DNA of 45,684 nt from Desulfuromonadales bacterium (GTDB lineage Bacteria > Desulfobacterota > Desulfuromonadia > Desulfuromonadales > Syntrophotaleaceae): contig JABXKU010000029.1 of assembly GCA_013619105.1 (NCBI GenBank), forward strand, positions 1-45,684, given 5' to 3'. Positions 8,206 through 17,503 of this stretch are shown in pieces. Made by a program: the position numbers and the translations under genes. The notes beneath the pieces are model-generated. The model made no database searches, was not told where the DNA came from, and saw only the letters and a list, made by a program, of their open reading frames with translations. The first letter of the stretch is position 1. The number at the start of each line of letters is the position of its first letter.

Positions 8206-9576
8206 TTAAAAACCTTCCTGACGCTTTGACTGGTCTTCAAAGCGAGTAAACTGGCCTTGAAAGGTCAGATGCACGGTGCCGATAGGACCGTTACGCTGCT
8301 TACCAATAACGATTTCGGCATCTTTTTCATGACCCTTTTCGCAGGTGCGGTCACGACTTTTGCAATCCTCGCAATAGACCGCCTCACGATAGATAAACAT
8401 GATGACATCAGCATCCTGCTCAATGGCACCCGACTCACGCAAGTCAGCCATGATCGGCCGCTTATCCGTGCGGTTTTCCAGAGAACGATTAAGCTGTGAA
8501 AGGGCGATGACCGGGATTTTCAGTTCCTTGGCCAGAGCTTTCAAAGATCGGGAAATTTCCGAGATCTCCTGCTGGCGACTTTCAGAGTTGTGCCCCTGCA
8601 TGAGTTGCAGGTAATCGACCACAACCAGCCCCAGATTCTTTTCGGCTTTAAGACGGCGGGCCTTGGCCCGGAGCTCAAGAACGGTGATGGCTGGAGTATC
8701 GTCAATGTAAATGGGTGCAGAAGAGAGAACGTCGGCGCCGTCGGTGAGTTTCCCCCAGTCGGAATCGACCAAATGCCCGGTACGCAATCGGCTGGCATCA
8801 ACCCGGGACACGGAACAAAGCATACGCTGAACCAGCTGTTCCTTGCTCATTTCCAAAGAAAAAACCAGCGTAGAAACAGGTGGGGAAGCTCGCACACCAG
8901 CATTCTCAACGATGTTGAGAATAAAGGCGGTCTTACCCATGGAAGGACGCCCGGCAATAATGACCAAGTCAGAAGGTTGCATTCCGGCAGTCATGGTATC
9001 GAGATCAGCAAAGCCGGTCGGTACGCCCGTCACCAGCTCTTTACGCTGGTAGAGCTTCTCGATATTCTTGAAGGTTTCCTGCATGATTTCGCGGGTGGAG
9101 AAGTAGGAAGGGCTGCTCTTCATTCCGCTGATCTCAAAAATCGACTTTTCGGCCCAATCGAGGGTACTCTCGATATCACCACCGTCATAACCGCGACTAG
9201 CGATTTCAGTGGAAACATTAATCATGTGCCGCGCCAGGGATTTTTCTTTGACCATGCGGCAGTAATAGCTGATGTTGGCGGCAGTCGGCACATAATCGAC
9301 CAACACTCCAAGATAGCTGCTACCGCCAACCTCTTCCAGTTCGCCTTTTGTCTGTAGCATGGAGGTCAGGGTAACCAGGTCGGCAGGTTCGCCACGATCA
9401 GATAAATCGATCAATGCGGAAAAGATCTTGCGGTGACTTGCGCGGTAGAAATCCTCAGGCCGCAATAACTCAAGGGCCTTGTTGAGGGCTTCGTTTTCGA
9501 GAAGTATGCCACCAAGAACGGACATCTCCCCCTCAAGACTTTGCGGCGGAAGACGATGGGACGACTGTTCACTCAT
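8206..9576 (-). CDS. dnaB: Replicative DNA helicase
   Basis: 456 residues, ring helicase that unwinds DNA at the replication fork. The N-terminal domain (PPQSLEGEMSVLGGILL...) leads into the RecA-like motor with Walker A GRPSMGKTAF, the LVVVDYLQLM Walker B block, and the IALSQLNRSLENR and DLRESGAIEQDADVI motifs. No intein or insertion is present; length is standard. It lies downstream of the S6-S18-L9 operon behind a strong terminator, so it probably has its own promoter or depends on partial read-through. Ribosome-binding site is weak. Confidence 0.96.
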   Translation of the reverse strand: MSEQSSHRLPPQSLEGEMSVLGGILLENEALNKALELLRPEDFYRASHRKIFSALIDLSDRGEPADLVTLTSMLQTKGELEEVGGSSYLGVLVDYVPTAANISYYCRMVKEKSLARHMINVSTEIASRGYDGGDIESTLDWAEKSIFEISGMKSSPSYFSTREIMQETFKNIEKLYQRKELVTGVPTGFADLDTMTAGMQPSDLVIIAGRPSMGKTAFILNIVENAGVRASPPVSTLVFSLEMSKEQLVQRMLCSVSRVDASRLRTGHLVDSDWGKLTDGADVLSSAPIYIDDTPAITVLELRAKARRLKAEKNLGLVVVDYLQLMQGHNSESRQQEISEISRSLKALAKELKIPVIALSQLNRSLENRTDKRPIMADLRESGAIEQDADVIMFIYREAVYCEDCKSRDRTCEKGHEKDAEIVIGKQRNGPIGTVHLTFQGQFTRFEDQSKRQEGF

Positions 9577-9603
9577 GTTTCAGTCAACCTACAGGAAAAA
9601 GCC

Positions 9604-9639
9604 CTTGCCAGAGGGCGGCGCTAGCCGTCCTCTGGCAAG
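9604..9639 (-). terminator. Intrinsic terminator after rplI
   Basis: A long hairpin: CTTGCCAGAGG pairs with CCTCTGGCAAG and an inner CGGC/GCCG extends it. On the minus strand it is followed by GGGCTTTTT. It closes the rpsF-rpsR-DUF2232-rplI operon just before dnaB. Confidence 0.85.
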
Positions 9640-9648
9640 TATTTATTC

Positions 9649-10098
9649 TTACTCTTCGCTTGCTACAACAGCAACCTTAAGGGTCGCAATGACACCGGCA
9701 GGCAACTTAACAGGAACCTCAAAGTCACCGAGGTTCTTAATAGGCTCGTCGAGCTGAATCTTTTTTCTGTCGATTTCGATACCGGCTTCGCTGATTTTGG
9801 CTGCGAGCTCCATGGTGGTAACCGAACCGAACAACTTGCCCTCATCACCAGAGCGCAGAGCGAACTCGAAGCTCAATGCTTCAATCTGCCCCTTGATCAC
9901 CTCAGAAGCTTGGGTCACCTTCTGCGCCTTACGTTCCAGTTGGCGCTTCTGATGCTCCATTTCCTTGATGTTGCGGGTGTTGGCTTCGACGGCCAACTTT
10001 TTGGGAACGAGATAGTTACGGGCGTAACCCGTCTTTACCTTAACCTGGTCACCAATATTGCCGAGACCGTCGATATTTTCTACAAGAATGATATCCAT
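9649..10098 (-). CDS. rplI: 50S ribosomal protein L9
   Basis: 149 residues, the normal L9 length. N-terminal rRNA-binding domain (MDIILVENIDGLGNIGDQV, VKTGYARNYLVPKKLAVEAN), a long connecting helix rich in Lys/Glu/Gln, and a C-terminal domain with GKLFGSVTTMEL. The ATG at 10096-10098 is preceded by GGAGGAAGCG, a near-ideal ribosome-binding site. The reading frame upstream of this ATG stays open into the DUF2232 membrane protein with no intervening stop, so a fused product is formally possible. Independent initiation at this ATG is the more likely source of L9. Confidence 0.93.
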   Translation of the reverse strand: MDIILVENIDGLGNIGDQVKVKTGYARNYLVPKKLAVEANTRNIKEMEHQKRQLERKAQKVTQASEVIKGQIEALSFEFALRSGDEGKLFGSVTTMELAAKISEAGIEIDRKKIQLDEPIKNLGDFEVPVKLPAGVIATLKVAVVASEE

Positions 10099-10959
10099 CG
10101 CTTCCTCCAAAAAAAGGACCAAGAGTATGTACCCCAAGGTCCGTAACAGGGGAGAAACCCGCCGGGTGCGAAAAAAATACCGCACAATGGCCAGCCCCTG
10201 CAGAAAGTAGAGGGCCAGCATGACCACCAGCAGATTGAGAGCAACCATCGCTAAAAGTCCATCGGCCAACAACACACCGATGCCAGCAAGGATCAACCCC
10301 CAGATCCACAACTCCGGAATTTTCCACTGATCAAAAGGTATCCCGGGAATGCAGTAGCGAGAGCGAGCCGCCAAGACCAAGCCAAACAGGGTGGTCAACA
10401 ACAAAAGACCGTAACCGACCGTAGCGGCCGCCGGATATACCTGTAGTAGCAGGTCCCCGGTGTTACGCACAGTCTTTTCGAACTGGGCTGCTTGAGCTGC
10501 AGGCAGTTCCATGTCCTTGGCCAGGGTCAAAGCTGTCTCTATCTCGCCCTGTAGATAACTCTCAACCAGGGCAGTCATCCCCATCTGTTGCCGGGCGGCC
10601 ATGCCATACAAAAAGAGGCACCCTATACCAAGCAACAAAATCAGGCTCCAAGTCACGGCCCGAGACCAGCTGACTCCACGCCTCAACAACAGGGTCAACA
10701 ACAGAGCAGGCACTCCAAACTGCACCAGAAAGCCGAGAGCAGCCACCTGACTGATCAGACCAAAGGCCACCGCGCAGGTGCCGGCAACGACCATGCACCC
10801 GGGCCAAAACCCTAGACGCATAGTCACATAAGCGGCCGGCAGCGGCACTAACAGTGCCGCCAAGGCGCCCACGGGCAATAACAGTCCGACCGTACCCTGC
10901 AGCAAAAGTGTCACAAGTATTGCGGCGACGATAAAACCGCCGATCTGAGCCTGCTTCAC
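9649..10959 (-). CDS. DUF2232 (YybS-like) membrane protein, in frame with and running into L9
   Basis: Residues 1-287 form a polytopic membrane protein of the DUF2232/YybS type with about eight hydrophobic segments (first: FIVAAILVTLLLQGTVGLLL). Function is unknown; in related bacteria it sits as a separate gene between rpsR and rplI. Here no stop codon ends it: after YILLVLFLEEA the frame continues into the L9 Met, giving 436 codons. The L9 ribosome-binding site is translated as EEA. A T7 run lies just before the junction. Removing one T would end the protein at a TAG shortly inside rplI; adding one T would move to another frame. True fusion, slippage or a base-calling error are all possible. 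Confidence 0.75.
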   Translation of the reverse strand: MKQAQIGGFIVAAILVTLLLQGTVGLLLPVGALAALLVPLPAAYVTMRLGFWPGCMVVAGTCAVAFGLISQVAALGFLVQFGVPALLLTLLLRRGVSWSRAVTWSLILLLGIGCLFLYGMAARQQMGMTALVESYLQGEIETALTLAKDMELPAAQAAQFEKTVRNTGDLLLQVYPAAATVGYGLLLLTTLFGLVLAARSRYCIPGIPFDQWKIPELWIWGLILAGIGVLLADGLLAMVALNLLVVMLALYFLQGLAIVRYFFRTRRVSPLLRTLGYILLVLFLEEAMDIILVENIDGLGNIGDQVKVKTGYARNYLVPKKLAVEANTRNIKEMEHQKRQLERKAQKVTQASEVIKGQIEALSFEFALRSGDEGKLFGSVTTMELAAKISEAGIEIDRKKIQLDEPIKNLGDFEVPVKLPAGVIATLKVAVVASEE

Positions 10960-10989
10960 AAGAGAACTCCCGTTGTAACGGTCGTCGAT

Positions 10990-11268
10990 CTAGTCGAGAG
11001 AATGGCTAGAAGTGAAGGGCAGCAGGGCAATGTTGCGAGCACGCTTGATCGCTTCGCAAACTTTACGCTGATGATCTGCACAACAACCGGAAATCCGACG
11101 AGGTACAATCTTGCCACGCTCGGAGATAAAGTACCGCAGGTTGCGAACTTCTTTGTAATCGATCTTCATGGACTTGTCGCCACAAAACCGGCATCCTTTA
11201 CGACGGGTAAAACGACGACGAGCGGGAGCACCTTTAGCGCCAGCGGGAGCACGTTTCTGAAAAGCCAT
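10990..11268 (-). CDS. rpsR: 30S ribosomal protein S18
   Basis: 92 residues. S18 forms a heterodimer with S6 on the small-subunit platform. The core [24 protein letters not shown] and the C-terminal [11 protein letters not shown] are typical. It is the cysteine-containing (zinc-binding, C+) form: Cys26 and Cys29 in CRFC, and CC at 62-63. Preceded by rpsF in the usual S6-S18 order and by an AAGGA site. Confidence 0.97.
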   Translation of the reverse strand: MAFQKRAPAGAKGAPARRRFTRRKGCRFCGDKSMKIDYKEVRNLRYFISERGKIVPRRISGCCADHQRKVCEAIKRARNIALLPFTSSHSLD

Positions 11269-11301
11269 ATGTGAAATCCTTTTCGGTTTCGAAGGTTATT
11301 T

Positions 11302-11724
11302 TTAAGCAGTCTCTTCTGCAGCAGGGCCTTCGGCAATCGGCGCCTTTTCAGCGGCGGGAGCCTCTTCTACGGCAGGAGCCGCATCAGCATCAGCGGCCGG
11401 AGCCTCTTCTGCAGGCGCCTCAATAACCACTACCGTTCCTTTAGGCAGCACAATAGTCTGAAACTTGATGATCTTCTCATCCAGGCGCAGACGACGCTCA
11501 AACTCAGCGATAACTTTTGCACCGGCTTCGAAAGTTACCAGCACATAGCTACCACGGGTCTGCTTCTTGACCGGATAGGCGAGCTTGCGCGCACCCCACT
11601 CATCCACCTTCAGGATATTGGCGTCCTGGTCGGTCAGAATATTTTTGAACTTATCCAGAATGGCGGCGTAGTCATCACCGACTACCTCCGGATGTACAAT
11701 GAAAATGTGTTCGTAAGTACGCAT
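11302..11724 (-). CDS. rpsF: 30S ribosomal protein S6
   Basis: 140 residues. The conserved S6 fold covers about residues 1-100 (MRTYEHIFIVHPEV, GARKLAYPVKKQTRGSYVLVTF). An acidic Ala/Glu/Pro-rich tail of about 35 residues follows, longer than in most S6 proteins but common in this group. Start is supported by GAGGAG 10 nt upstream. First gene of the rpsF-rpsR-DUF2232-rplI operon. Confidence 0.96.
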   Translation of the reverse strand: MRTYEHIFIVHPEVVGDDYAAILDKFKNILTDQDANILKVDEWGARKLAYPVKKQTRGSYVLVTFEAGAKVIAEFERRLRLDEKIIKFQTIVLPKGTVVVIEAPAEEAPAADADAAPAVEEAPAAEKAPIAEGPAAEETA

Positions 11725-11780
11725 GTTCGACGTTCTCCTCTAGAGTTAGAGCCCCGAAACCAATTCGGAGCAAGGAGCGG
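11725..11780 (-). promoter_or_regulatory. Candidate S6:S18 autoregulatory leader hairpin
   Basis: On the minus strand the rpsF leader contains a CCGAA/TTCGG hairpin. An upstream CTCC could pair with the GGAG of the ribosome-binding site. S6:S18-binding leaders with an exposed CCG are known before rpsF in many bacteria. Only the general arrangement is seen here; no covariance model could be run. Confidence 0.3.
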
Positions 11781-11810
11781 GCAGTATGCCCAGAAAAAAC
11801 AGAACTTTAC

Positions 11811-11839
11811 TTAATAACATAACCGACCCAAGTTTACAA
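11811..11839 (-). promoter_or_regulatory. Candidate promoter of the rpsF operon
   Basis: On the minus strand TTGTAA and TATTAA (each 4/6 matches) are spaced 17 nt apart, about 90 nt before rpsF, leaving room for a structured leader. Confidence 0.4.
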
Positions 11840-11872
11840 CGCTTATTCCCTAATCGGTTGCACCATACTCGG

Positions 11873-12967
11873 TTAGACATTAAAACGGAAATGCATGACA
11901 TCGCCGTCCTTCACAAGGTATTCTTTGCCTTCAAGACGCATCAGACCCTTTTCCTTGGCGCCCGCTTCACCGGAGGAGGCAATAAAGTCTTCATAGCCAA
12001 TCACCTCCGCACGAATAAAACCCTTTTCAAAGTCGGTATGAATCACACCCGCAGCGGCTGGCGCTTTAGAACTGCGGCTAACAGTCCAAGCACGAACTTC
12101 TTTTTTACCCGCGGTAAAATAGGTAATAAGACCGAGCAATTCGTAACCGGCTTGAATCATACGATCAAGGCCTGAATTCTGCAGGCCGAGCTCGGTAAGG
12201 AAGTCGATCTTTTCGTCGTCTTCCAGTTCAGCTACCTCGGCTTCGATTTTGCCACAGATGGCAACGAACTGGGCACCTTCTGCCTCGGCATGAGCTTGTA
12301 CCTGCTTGGCAAATTCATGTTCACCGTCCAGGTCGTCCTCAGCGACATTAGCCACATAGAGAACCGGCTTAATGGTAATCAGATGCAGATCATTGATAAC
12401 CTGACACTCTTCAACGCTAAGGCCCAAAGCTAGCGCAGGTCGACCCTCGTCAAGACAGTCACGTACCCGAACAAGAATCTCGACTTCGGCCTGTACCTTT
12501 TTATCACCGCTTTTAGCCAGTTTCTGGCCGCGAGTGATTCGTTTTTCCACCGTGTCCAGATCGGCCAGGTTCAGCTCTGTTTGAATAACCTCGATGTCCC
12601 GTATGGGATCAACGCCACCATCAACATGCACCACATTGTCATCATTGAAACACCGTACAATATGGGCAATGGCATCGACTTGCCGGATATTACCAAGGAA
12701 CTGATTGCCGAGCCCCTCTCCTTTGCTGGCACCTTTGACAAGACCAGCAATATCCACGAATTCAATGGTGGTTGGCAACACCCTTTCCGGAACAACGATG
12801 GCAGCCAGGGCCTCTAAACGCTTATCAGGCACCGCCACCACACCCACATTAGGTTCAATCGTACAGAAGGGATAGTTGGCCGACTCGGCGCCTGCGGAAG
12901 TAATAGCGTTAAAAATAGTTGATTTGCCGATATTCGGCAGGCCAACGATGCCACACTTAAAACCCAT
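11873..12967 (-). CDS. ychF: Redox-regulated ATPase YchF (OLA1 family)
   Basis: 364 residues, the standard length. An Obg-related P-loop protein that prefers ATP and associates with ribosomes. Visible: P-loop [14 protein letters not shown] near the N-terminus, [12 protein letters not shown] switch region, [20 protein letters not shown], a variant base-recognition motif NVAEDD (not NKxD, consistent with ATP use), a central helical hairpin and a C-terminal TGS domain ([15 protein letters not shown]). It precedes the ribosomal operon on the same strand but has about 150 nt and a candidate promoter between them. Confidence 0.95.
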   Translation of the reverse strand: MGFKCGIVGLPNIGKSTIFNAITSAGAESANYPFCTIEPNVGVVAVPDKRLEALAAIVVPERVLPTTIEFVDIAGLVKGASKGEGLGNQFLGNIRQVDAIAHIVRCFNDDNVVHVDGGVDPIRDIEVIQTELNLADLDTVEKRITRGQKLAKSGDKKVQAEVEILVRVRDCLDEGRPALALGLSVEECQVINDLHLITIKPVLYVANVAEDDLDGEHEFAKQVQAHAEAEGAQFVAICGKIEAEVAELEDDEKIDFLTELGLQNSGLDRMIQAGYELLGLITYFTAGKKEVRAWTVSRSSKAPAAAGVIHTDFEKGFIRAEVIGYEDFIASSGEAGAKEKGLMRLEGKEYLVKDGDVMHFRFNV

Positions 12968-13028
12968 GGTATGTTCCTGAATGAAAGGCTGATTGACGAC
13001 AGAACGGTAATGAACAAACTATAAATAA

Positions 13029-13057
13029 CGATAGCCGGGAAGATCTCCCGGCTATCG
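13029..13057 (-). terminator. Intrinsic terminator after hppA
   Basis: A 12-bp perfect stem (CGATAGCCGGGA/TCCCGGCTATCG) with a 5-nt loop, followed on the minus strand by TTATTTAT. It lies about 33 nt past the hppA stop. Confidence 0.8.
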
Positions 13058-13089
13058 ATTTGGTCATTAAGTGTTTACCTACCCGATCA

Positions 13090-15090
13090 TTACTTCCAAA
13101 ACTCAACAAGCACGGGCGCAATAACCAGGGCCACAACGCTCATCAGCTTGATGAGGATGTTCATGGCTGGACCGGAGGTATCTTTGAAGGGGTCGCCAAC
13201 GGTATCACCAACAACAGCTGCCATGTGAGCATCGCCGCCTTTGCTTTCACCATCCAGCTTACCCGATTCAATGTATTTCTTGGCGTTGTCCCAAGCACCA
13301 CCGCCATTGGACATCATCAGCGCCAGCAATACACCGGCCAGAGTAGCCCCGGCAAGCATGCCGCCAAGAGCTTCGATACCGATGATGAAACCAACCAGAA
13401 CCGGCGCAGAAACAGCCACAACACCAGGCAGTACCATTTCCCGCAGGGCGGCACGAGCCGAGATATCCCCAGGTTTGCCTTCCAACAGGCCTGGAATTTC
13501 GCGGAACTGACGGCGAATTTCGTCCACCATCTTACCGGCAGCGCGACCGACAGAAGTCATAGTCATAGCACCGATCAAGAAGGGCAGCATACCGCCGATA
13601 AACAGGCCGATAACCACCTTTGGCTCAATCAGGTTGATGCTTGTCAGGCCAACGGTAGTGGCATAGGCGGAAAACAGGGCCAGAGCCGTCAAAGCGGCAG
13701 AGCCAATGGCAAAGCCTTTACCGATTGCTGCGGTAGTGTTACCGATGGCGTCAAGACCGTCAGTAATGTCGCGGACGTCAGAACCGAGCCCGCACATTTC
13801 GGAGATACCACCAGCATTGTCTGCAATGGGACCGTAAGCATCGACGGTCATGGTGACGCCGACAGTAGCGAGCATACCAACAGCGGCAATACCGATACCG
13901 TACAGGCCAGCAAAGTGGTTAGCGACAAAGATACCCATGCAGATGATCAGGATCGGCAGAGCACAGGACTCAAGACCAACGGCAAGGCCGTTAATAATAT
14001 TGGTAGCCGGGCCGGTCTTGCTGGCTTCGGCAATACGTGCCACGGGCGCAGAGGCAGTATAATACTCGGTGATCTGACCAATGGCGATACCTGCCAAGGT
14101 ACCAGCCACAATGGCATAAAACACACCGACATTAAGACCAAGGCTCTTGATCACAAAGAAGGCAGCAACAAGAAAACCAGCAGCGGCCACAAAGGTGGTG
14201 TAGTGCAGGGCTTTAGCCGGGTCGATGCCCTTAAGAAACTTCATCGAGCCGATGCCGATAAATGAGAAGACCAGGCCGACCATGGCCAGGGCCAAAGGCA
14301 GCAGAATAGCATTGGACTGAGTATCGAGCCCACCACCGAGCTTTTGAAGCAAGGCAGGGCTAGCCGCGGCCGCAATGGCTACGGTGGCAATAATGGAACC
14401 AACATAAGACTCAAAAATATCAGCGCCCATACCGGCGGTGTCACCAACGCAGTCGCCGACGTTGTCGGCAATAACACCAGGGTTGCGCGGATCATCTTCG
14501 GGAATGCCAGCTTCAATCTTACCAACCAGGTCAGCACCGACGTCTGCGGCCTTGGTGTAGATACCACCGCCAACACGTGCGAACAGAGCAATGGACGAAG
14601 CACCCATGGCGAAACCGTTGATGTACTTGACGGTCTCAGGATCGCCACCAAAGAAAATAAATGCCACACCGACACCGACCAGACCCAGAGAAGCAACGGC
14701 CAGTCCCATGACCGCTCCGCCATTAAAGGAGACCTGCAGTGCCTTGGCCTGACCCTCCCGGCGAGCGGCTTCGGTGGTACGGACGTTAGCGCGGGTGGCT
14801 GCCTTCATGCCAATAAAACCGCAGGTCATGGAACATACAGCACCGCCGAGGAAAGCAAAGGCGGTCTCAAAGTTCATGCCCATGGCAATTACAAAAAAGA
14901 CTAGGATAACGAAGAGCGCCAGCACGCGATATTCACGACCCAAAAATGCCATCGCACCGGCATGAATCTCATCCGAGATCTCTTTCATACGGTCGTTGCC
15001 GACAGGTTGCGCTTTTACGACATTGTACAGGACGATGGCGATTAAAAAACCAATCGCCCCCAGGATCGGAGCATACATTTGCAGTTCCAT
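13090..15090 (-). CDS. hppA: Membrane-bound ion-translocating pyrophosphatase, K+-dependent type
   Basis: 666 residues with about 16 membrane segments. It hydrolyses pyrophosphate and pumps H+ and/or Na+ across the inner membrane. Catalytic blocks are intact: [51 protein letters not shown], and [19 protein letters not shown] near the C-terminus. The segment [10 protein letters not shown] has Ala and Gly where K+-independent enzymes have Lys and Thr, so K+ stimulation is predicted. Whether it pumps Na+ or H+ cannot be decided here. In a low-energy anaerobe it would recover energy from biosynthetic pyrophosphate. Monocistronic by its terminator. Confidence 0.95.
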   Translation of the reverse strand: MELQMYAPILGAIGFLIAIVLYNVVKAQPVGNDRMKEISDEIHAGAMAFLGREYRVLALFVILVFFVIAMGMNFETAFAFLGGAVCSMTCGFIGMKAATRANVRTTEAARREGQAKALQVSFNGGAVMGLAVASLGLVGVGVAFIFFGGDPETVKYINGFAMGASSIALFARVGGGIYTKAADVGADLVGKIEAGIPEDDPRNPGVIADNVGDCVGDTAGMGADIFESYVGSIIATVAIAAAASPALLQKLGGGLDTQSNAILLPLALAMVGLVFSFIGIGSMKFLKGIDPAKALHYTTFVAAAGFLVAAFFVIKSLGLNVGVFYAIVAGTLAGIAIGQITEYYTASAPVARIAEASKTGPATNIINGLAVGLESCALPILIICMGIFVANHFAGLYGIGIAAVGMLATVGVTMTVDAYGPIADNAGGISEMCGLGSDVRDITDGLDAIGNTTAAIGKGFAIGSAALTALALFSAYATTVGLTSINLIEPKVVIGLFIGGMLPFLIGAMTMTSVGRAAGKMVDEIRRQFREIPGLLEGKPGDISARAALREMVLPGVVAVSAPVLVGFIIGIEALGGMLAGATLAGVLLALMMSNGGGAWDNAKKYIESGKLDGESKGGDAHMAAVVGDTVGDPFKDTSGPAMNILIKLMSVVALVIAPVLVEFWK

Positions 15091-15112
15091 TTTGACTCTT
15101 ACCCTCTCTAAT

Positions 15113-15685
15113 TTAATGTGAAATATCGCGGTTATTGAAAGTGTTCATGGCCTTAGAGACTCCTTCGCTTAGAAGCATTTCCAAGGCCTCGACCGCTAAC
15201 AACAACAGATCATCCAATTGTTTTTTTTCAGCGGGGGAAAACTCTCGCAGAACGTGACGGGCCACATCACCTCCGGGCGGAGGCCGCCCGACACCGATAC
15301 GTAGACGCACGAAATCGCCGCTGCCAAGGACAGAGCGAATATCGCGCAGACCGTTATGACCGCCGTGCCCTCCCCCTGCCTTGATACGCAGGGTGCCGAA
15401 AGGCAAGTCAATCTCGTCGTGTATAACTACCAGATCGACGGGCTGCAATTGTTTCTTGACCACCGAACCAACACTGGCACCGCTTCTATTCATGAAGGTC
15501 TGCGGCAGCAGGACCAATAAATCTTGGTCGTTAGTTCGACCCACGCCATATATAGCCTGGTGACCCTTTTTCTTCAGCGAGATACCGGCCCTGGCAGCAA
15601 ACAACTGCGCTACCAGGAATCCGATATTATGCCGAGTGGCGCTGTATTCCGGCCCCGGGTTGCCGAGACCGGCTACAACCTTCAA
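15113..15685 (-). CDS. pth: Peptidyl-tRNA hydrolase
   Basis: 190 residues. It frees tRNA from prematurely released peptidyl-tRNA. Key residues sit in [18 protein letters not shown] (catalytic His), FMNRSGASV (Asn) and [26 protein letters not shown] (catalytic Asp and His). The likely start is TTG at 15683-15685, since [11 protein letters not shown] is where the family begins; the Shine-Dalgarno is weak, as expected for a gene translated 11 nt after rplY. Operon prs-rplY-pth. Confidence 0.95.
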   Translation of the reverse strand: MKVVAGLGNPGPEYSATRHNIGFLVAQLFAARAGISLKKKGHQAIYGVGRTNDQDLLVLLPQTFMNRSGASVGSVVKKQLQPVDLVVIHDEIDLPFGTLRIKAGGGHGGHNGLRDIRSVLGSGDFVRLRIGVGRPPPGGDVARHVLREFSPAEKKQLDDLLLLAVEALEMLLSEGVSKAMNTFNNRDISH

Positions 15686-15696
15686 ACTAGTCTCGC

Positions 15697-16317
15697 TTAT
15701 TCTGCTGCAGCTTCAGGAGCCGCCGCAACTGCCTCGGCACCCTCTACAAGCCCTTCACCCTCTGCCTCTTCTTCGGCCATGCGACCGGCGACAGTAAGGA
15801 TGGTGAAGTTACCATCATGGGGAGCTTCAACGCCAGCAGCCAGTTTCAGATCAGCAACATGGAACACGTCGCCAATCTGCATCTCAGTAACATCGATATC
15901 GATGGAAGCAGGAATGGCGTTCGGCAGACATACGACTTCGATTTCATGACGAATGATCGACATGTTACCACCCTCATTTTCACCGACAGACTTGCCAACA
16001 GGGTGAATCGGAACCATGACGCTGACCTTGGCAGTCAAATCAATAACCAGAAAGTCAGCATGCAGCATGTTGCCAACAACAGGATGAACTTGCATGTCCT
16101 TAAGGATCACCACCTGGCCGTTGAAAGAACCTTCGCCCTTAAGTGTGATCAGGGTATTCAGTCCAGCATCGGTAGCGATCGATTTTTTGAGGGCCTTGGG
16201 ATCGACGCTCAGAGCACAAGTCTCTAAGTTTTTACCGTAAACGACCGCAGGAACCAAACCCTCGCGACGCAGACTGCGGGCACTCCCTTTACCGAGTGCT
16301 TCCCGTGAGTTAACCAT
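15697..16317 (-). CDS. rplY: 50S ribosomal protein L25 (Ctc form)
   Basis: 206 residues, the two-domain Ctc form. The N-terminal 5S rRNA-binding domain includes [24 protein letters not shown]; the C-terminal TL5-like domain includes VDVTEM-like [20 protein letters not shown] Glu/Ala-rich tail closes it. The start overlaps the prs stop by 8 nt, indicating translational coupling. Confidence 0.95.
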   Translation of the reverse strand: MVNSREALGKGSARSLRREGLVPAVVYGKNLETCALSVDPKALKKSIATDAGLNTLITLKGEGSFNGQVVILKDMQVHPVVGNMLHADFLVIDLTAKVSVMVPIHPVGKSVGENEGGNMSIIRHEIEVVCLPNAIPASIDIDVTEMQIGDVFHVADLKLAAGVEAPHDGNFTILTVAGRMAEEEAEGEGLVEGAEAVAAAPEAAAE

Positions 16318-17257
16318 TAATTCCGTCTAACGAACTAACCGATTCGTCGCCATGTATGCGACGAATGGCTTCAGCCAGTAATTCAGCGACTGACAGTTGC
16401 CGCAATTTCTTACAGTTCTCAAGCTTATCTTCTACTGGAATCGTGTTGGTGACGAGCACTTCCTGCAAAGAGCTATTATCGATCCGCTCCAAGGCCGGTC
16501 CGGACAGCACGGCATGAGTTGCGCAAGCATATACCTGGGCGGCCCCTTTATCTTTCAGAGCCTGAGCGGCCTGACAGAGCGTTCCCGCGGTGTCGATCAT
16601 GTCGTCAACAATAATACAAATCTGGCCTTCAACCTCACCGATGATATTCATGACCTCTGAGACATTAGGACCGCTGCGGCGCTTATCGATAATCGCCAAT
16701 CCTGCGTCGAGCCGTTTAGCAAAAGCGCGAGCCCGCTCGGTACCACCAGCATCAGGCGAAACAACCACCACAGGTTGATCGAAGCGCTCCATAATATCGC
16801 GCAGAATAACTGGGGCCGCATAAAGATGATCGACAGGTATATTGAAAAAACCCTGTATCTGACCGGCATGAAGATCCATGGTCAGTACCCGATCGACACC
16901 GGAAGTGGATATCAGATCGGCAACCAACTTGCTGGTGATGGGGGTACGGGGAGCGACCTTGCGGTCTTGACGGGCGTAGCCGAAATAGGGAATCACTGCG
17001 GTGATCCGGGCCGCCGATGCACGTTTGAGTGCATCGGTCATAATCAGCAACTCCATCAGATTGTCGTTGGCTGGAGCACAGGTGGACTGGATGAGGTAGA
17101 CATCCCGGCCACGGACATTTTCGCCGATCTCGACCATTATTTCACCGTCGGAGAACGCGCGAACTTTAGCAGCCCCCAAAGGCACAGCTAAGTGACCGCA
17201 AATCTCGCGGGCCAGAGAAACATTCGAATTGCCGGTGAAAATTTTCAACTTATCCAC
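16310..17257 (-). CDS. prs: Ribose-phosphate pyrophosphokinase
   Basis: 315 residues from the chosen start. It makes PRPP from ribose 5-phosphate and ATP for nucleotide, His and Trp synthesis. Family blocks: [57 protein letters not shown], and the PRPP loop [13 protein letters not shown]. The GTG at 17255-17257 (reading MDKLKIF) is preferred because homologues begin there; the frame remains open further upstream, where an ATG would add 27 unrelated residues. Overlaps rplY; tRNA-Gln lies just upstream on the same strand. Confidence 0.93.
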   Translation of the reverse strand: MDKLKIFTGNSNVSLAREICGHLAVPLGAAKVRAFSDGEIMVEIGENVRGRDVYLIQSTCAPANDNLMELLIMTDALKRASAARITAVIPYFGYARQDRKVAPRTPITSKLVADLISTSGVDRVLTMDLHAGQIQGFFNIPVDHLYAAPVILRDIMERFDQPVVVVSPDAGGTERARAFAKRLDAGLAIIDKRRSGPNVSEVMNIIGEVEGQICIIVDDMIDTAGTLCQAAQALKDKGAAQVYACATHAVLSGPALERIDNSSLQEVLVTNTIPVEDKLENCKKLRQLSVAELLAEAIRRIHGDESVSSLDGING

Positions 17258-17396
17258 TACAACCGTCCTTGCTTCAAGCACGAAAAAACTGCAGGCCATG
17301 GACTCCATGACCTGCTGACGAAAGAACCGACCGACCAACCTTCTGCCTTCGGCACTATATCAATCCACAACACTCAAAGCTGCGGATTTTTTTAAA

Positions 17397-17471
17397 TGGC
17401 TGGGGCGACAGGGATCGAACCTGTGAATGCCGGAATCAAAATCCGGTGCCTTACCGCTTGGCGACGCCCCA
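17397..17471 (-). tRNA. tRNA-Gln (anticodon TTG)
   Basis: A full cloverleaf on the minus strand: acceptor TGGGGCG/CGCCCCA, anticodon stem CCGGA/TCCGG with loop TTTTGAT (anticodon TTG), T-arm with GTTCGATCC, and an encoded 3' CCA (75 nt including CCA). It sits between ispE and prs and may be processed from a common transcript. Confidence 0.96.
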
Positions 17472-17503
17472 ACAACTCTTATCCATAAAAACACTAACCC
17501 TGC

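Noticed and set aside
13060-14265. 401-codon plus-strand frame opposite hppA
   Set aside because: Low-complexity His/Asn/Gly/Ser composition typical of the antisense of a membrane protein gene; the minus-strand hppA is unambiguous.
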